Origin: MGBC131033 sp910585655
Lineage (GTDB): Bacteria; Bacillota; Clostridia; Lachnospirales; Lachnospiraceae
Assembly (NCBI GenBank): GCA_949502025.1
Contig: CATBCG010000030.1
Span: forward strand, 1-64,000
Reading direction: 5' to 3'
DNA: 64,000 nucleotides
Shown: one piece after another, positions 61,906-64,000 of the stretch
How positions within the stretch are numbered: position 1 is the stretch's first letter
Layout of the letters: each line of letters starts with the position of its first letter
The notes under the pieces: generated by a model
Told to the model about the DNA's origin: nothing
The model's input: the letters and a program-made list of their open reading frames with translations, nothing else
Databases searched by the model: none
Position numbers and translations under genes: made by a program

Positions 61906-62652
61906 TTATTTATAGTTGACGATCTTGCCGAAATCCGGCTTTAAGGAAGCGCCGCCTACCAATCCGCCGTCAATGTCAGGCATCGAGAACAGCTCTGGCG
62001 CGCTGTCTGCCGATACGCTTCCGCCATACTGAATCCGGATAGCCTCCGCCGTCGGTGCATCGTAAATCTCTGCAATACATTCTCTGATGGCTTTGCATAC
62101 TTCCTGCGCCTGCTCGGAAGTCGCTACCTTACCGGTACCGATTGCCCAGATCGGCTCATAAGCGATCACGGCTGTTTTCGCCTGCTCTGCCGTTACTTCC
62201 AGGAAAGCAATCTTGATCTGCATCCGAATCCAGTCAATGGTGATTCCCTGCTCTCTCTGTGTCAAGGACTCTCCACAGCAGATGATTGGGGTCAGACCAT
62301 GCTCAAAAGCCTTTAAGACTTTTTTGTTGACGGTTTCGTCTGTCTCGGCAAAGTATTCTCTTCTCTCGGAATGACCGATAATCACATATTTTACGCCGGT
62401 GTCTACTAACATATTCGGAGCTACTTCTCCGGTATATGCTCCGCTCTCTTCAAAATACATATTCTCCGCACCGATAGCAATATTGGAGCCCTTAACTGCC
62501 TCTACCGCCGCCGGAATACAGATAGCCGGTACACAAAATACCACGTCTGCTTCCTCGGTCGCTACCAATGGCTTTAACTCCTTGATCAACGCCACTGCCT
62601 CGGTCGGAGTCTTGTTCATTTTCCAGTTGCCTGCAATAATCTTTCTACGCAT
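61906..62652 (-). CDS. tpiA: triosephosphate isomerase
   Basis: 248 residues. It interconverts glyceraldehyde 3-phosphate and dihydroxyacetone phosphate. Signatures: AGNWKMNKT with catalytic Lys, YVIIGHSERREYFAET with catalytic His, VIAYEPIWAIGTGKVATSEQ with catalytic Glu, and the final RIQYGGSVSADSAPE. It lies 14 bases downstream of pgk. Confidence 0.98.
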   Translation of the reverse strand: MRRKIIAGNWKMNKTPTEAVALIKELKPLVATEEADVVFCVPAICIPAAVEAVKGSNIAIGAENMYFEESGAYTGEVAPNMLVDTGVKYVIIGHSERREYFAETDETVNKKVLKAFEHGLTPIICCGESLTQREQGITIDWIRMQIKIAFLEVTAEQAKTAVIAYEPIWAIGTGKVATSEQAQEVCKAIRECIAEIYDAPTAEAIRIQYGGSVSADSAPELFSMPDIDGGLVGGASLKPDFGKIVNYK

Positions 62653-62666
62653 TATTATCCTCCAGT

Positions 62667-63860
62667 TTAACGATCGTTAGCTGCTACTACGCCCGGAAGC
62701 TCTTTTCCCTCTAAAAACTCTAAGGAAGCGCCGCCGCCTGTAGAAATATGAGTCATCTTGTCGCCGTACCCTAACTGGTTGACAGCCGCTGCGGAATCTC
62801 CGCCGCCGATGATCGTTGTAGCGTCGATATCTGCCAATGCCTTTGCGATAGCCTCGGTTCCTTTTGCAAAGTTCGGCATCTCAAAAGCGCCCATCGGTCC
62901 GTTCCATACTACGGTCTTGGCATCTTTAATCGCATTGGCATACAGCTCGCGTGTCTTCTCTCCGATATCCAGTCCCTGCCATTCTGCCGGAATCTCTCCG
63001 CGACCTACGGTCTTATAGTTAGCTTCGTTAGAGAAGTCGTCTGCTATCACAGTATCGGCTGGAATCAAAAGTTTAACACCCTTTTCTTCTGCCTTCTTTA
63101 ACATATCGTTTGCATAGTCGATATAATCCGGCTCTAACAGGGACTTTCCTACCTCTTCGCCCTGCGCCTTCATAAAGGTATAAGCCATACCGCCGCCGAT
63201 GATTAACGTATCTACCTTATCTAACAGGTTATTGATAACGGAAATCTTACTTGATACTTTAGAACCGCCTAAAATAGCGACAAACGGTCTCTGCGGGTTG
63301 TTGACGGCATTGCCCAGGAAATCGATCTCTTTTTGCATCAGATAACCGACTACTGCCGTATCTACGTACTCGGTAACGCCAACGTTCGAGCAGTGAGCCC
63401 TGTGAGCCGTACCAAACGCGTCGTTTACAAAAACGTCACACAGAGAAGCCAGCTCTTTGCTGAACGCCTCGCCGTTCTTGGTCTCCTCTGCACGGTAACG
63501 GGTATTCTCTAATAAAATCACGTCGCCGTCCTGCATTGCCTCTACGGCTGCTTTTGCGTTCGGACCTACCACTTCCGGATCCGCAGCAAACTTTACTTCC
63601 TGACCTAACAACTCGCCAAGGCGCTTTGCTACCGGTGCCAAAGACAGCTCCGGCTTCGGTTCTCCCTTCGGCTTGCCTAAATGAGAGCAAAGAATAATTC
63701 TTCCGCCGTCCTTTACCAGCTTCTGAATCGTAGGCAGAGCAGCAACCAGACGGTTTTCATCGGTAATCTTGCCCTCCTGGAGCGGTACGTTAAAATCGCA
63801 GCGAACCAGAACCTTTTTTCCTTTTACATTGATATCATCTACGGATTTTTTGTTTAACAT
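62667..63860 (-). CDS. pgk: phosphoglycerate kinase
   Basis: 397 residues from the ATG at 63860 (GAAGGAG ~12-13 bases upstream), the usual length. It transfers phosphate from 1,3-bisphosphoglycerate to ADP. Signatures: KKVLVRCDFNVPLQEGKITD, GRIILCSHLGKPKGEP, FVNDAFGTAHRAHCS, GGSKVSSKI and GGGDSAAAVNQLG. It heads the pgk-tpiA-gpmI set in this window, with a terminator for an upstream gene (probably gap) before it. Confidence 0.98.
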   Translation of the reverse strand: MLNKKSVDDINVKGKKVLVRCDFNVPLQEGKITDENRLVAALPTIQKLVKDGGRIILCSHLGKPKGEPKPELSLAPVAKRLGELLGQEVKFAADPEVVGPNAKAAVEAMQDGDVILLENTRYRAEETKNGEAFSKELASLCDVFVNDAFGTAHRAHCSNVGVTEYVDTAVVGYLMQKEIDFLGNAVNNPQRPFVAILGGSKVSSKISVINNLLDKVDTLIIGGGMAYTFMKAQGEEVGKSLLEPDYIDYANDMLKKAEEKGVKLLIPADTVIADDFSNEANYKTVGRGEIPAEWQGLDIGEKTRELYANAIKDAKTVVWNGPMGAFEMPNFAKGTEAIAKALADIDATTIIGGGDSAAAVNQLGYGDKMTHISTGGGASLEFLEGKELPGVVAANDR

Positions 63861-63889
63861 AGCGTATCGTTTTCTCCTTCCATTTTTTG

Positions 63890-63916
63890 TCCGGCAGGAA
63901 AACGCCTCCTGCCGGA
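63890..63916 (-). other. perfect stem-loop in the pgk leader
   Basis: TCCGGCAGGA pairs perfectly with TCCTGCCGGA around a 7-base loop, 30 bases before the pgk start. No T-run follows on the - strand, so it is more likely an mRNA-stabilising or processing hairpin. Confidence 0.55.
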
Positions 63917-63933
63917 TGTTCATATATATAGAA

Positions 63934-63970
63934 AGGTCCGGTCCGTAGGTTTCCTACTCAGACCGGACCT
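63934..63970 (-). terminator. terminator or attenuator upstream of pgk
   Basis: AGGTCCGGTC pairs perfectly with GACCGGACCT around a 17-base loop that has its own inner GTAGG/CCTAC stem. On the - strand it is followed by TTTC. It ends or attenuates the transcript of the gene beyond the window end. Confidence 0.75.
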
Positions 63971-64000
63971 CTCGCTTTCTTCGTTTCCGTTTATGATTCT

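Overview
The window looks like the chromosome of a low-to-mid GC Firmicute of class Clostridia, most likely a gut-type Lachnospiraceae. The evidence is the B. subtilis-like order priA-def-fmt-rsmB-rlmN-prpC-prkC-rsgA-rpe-thiN, remA/rpoZ/gmk next to yicC, an smpB/ssrA/rnr cluster, a tmRNA tag tail ending in ALAA, an LplB/LplC-type sugar transporter, and strong AGGAGG ribosome binding sites. Genus assignment is inference; no rRNA is present.

Region 1 (1-15.8 kb, mostly + strand) is accessory DNA. Bases 1-543 hold only fragments. A small zinc-ribbon gene on the - strand has a perfect consensus promoter that lies inside the 5' end of a tail tape-measure gene, and that tape-measure gene looks N-terminally truncated. 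Downstream is a siphovirus-type tail-tip module: tape measure, distal tail protein, tail-associated (Tal-like) protein, BppU-like baseplate protein, and an amidase endolysin. Between the baseplate gene and the endolysin sits a tightly packed cassette. It holds a 126-residue protein, a 274-residue protein whose last two thirds carry 44 cysteines in an 11-residue CX2CX3CX3 repeat, two uncharacterised proteins, and a radical SAM/SPASM enzyme of the kind that matures Cys-rich peptides. I consider this phage-tail-borne, RiPP-like modification cassette the most interesting system here. No capsid, terminase, sheath, holin or integrase gene is visible.

Region 2 (15.8-28.9 kb, - strand) is the translation/cell-wall-signalling operon: PriA, peptide deformylase, Met-tRNA formyltransferase, a zinc peptidase, RsmB, RlmN, the PrpC/PrkC phosphatase-kinase pair, RsgA, Rpe, a PilZ protein and ThiN. 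ThiN and the phage endolysin converge and share bases of their stop codons.

Region 3 (28.9-43.8 kb) contains a DUF975 membrane protein, signal peptidase I, the yicC-remA-gmk-rpoZ operon divergent from rqcH and a PHP phosphatase (overlapping back-to-back promoters), an ABC-class ATPase with an aminoglycoside-nucleotidyltransferase-like gene, asnA, a Cu/Zn SOD-like gene, an ECF sigma/anti-sigma/membrane-protein operon, ung, and hisH-hisF.

Region 4 (43.8-51.1 kb, - strand) has a very acidic repeat-containing single-pass membrane protein next to cheV, a small PH-like protein, a lipoprotein, a sensor kinase/OmpR regulator pair and a single-pass membrane protein.

Region 5 (51.1-64 kb) has a cold-shock gene with a long leader, ssrA (tmRNA), smpB and rnr. 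An AraC-type membrane sensor-regulator and two sugar ABC permeases (no binding protein or ATPase) follow, then secG as its own promoter-to-terminator unit, and gpmI-tpiA-pgk of lower glycolysis, continuing from beyond the window end.
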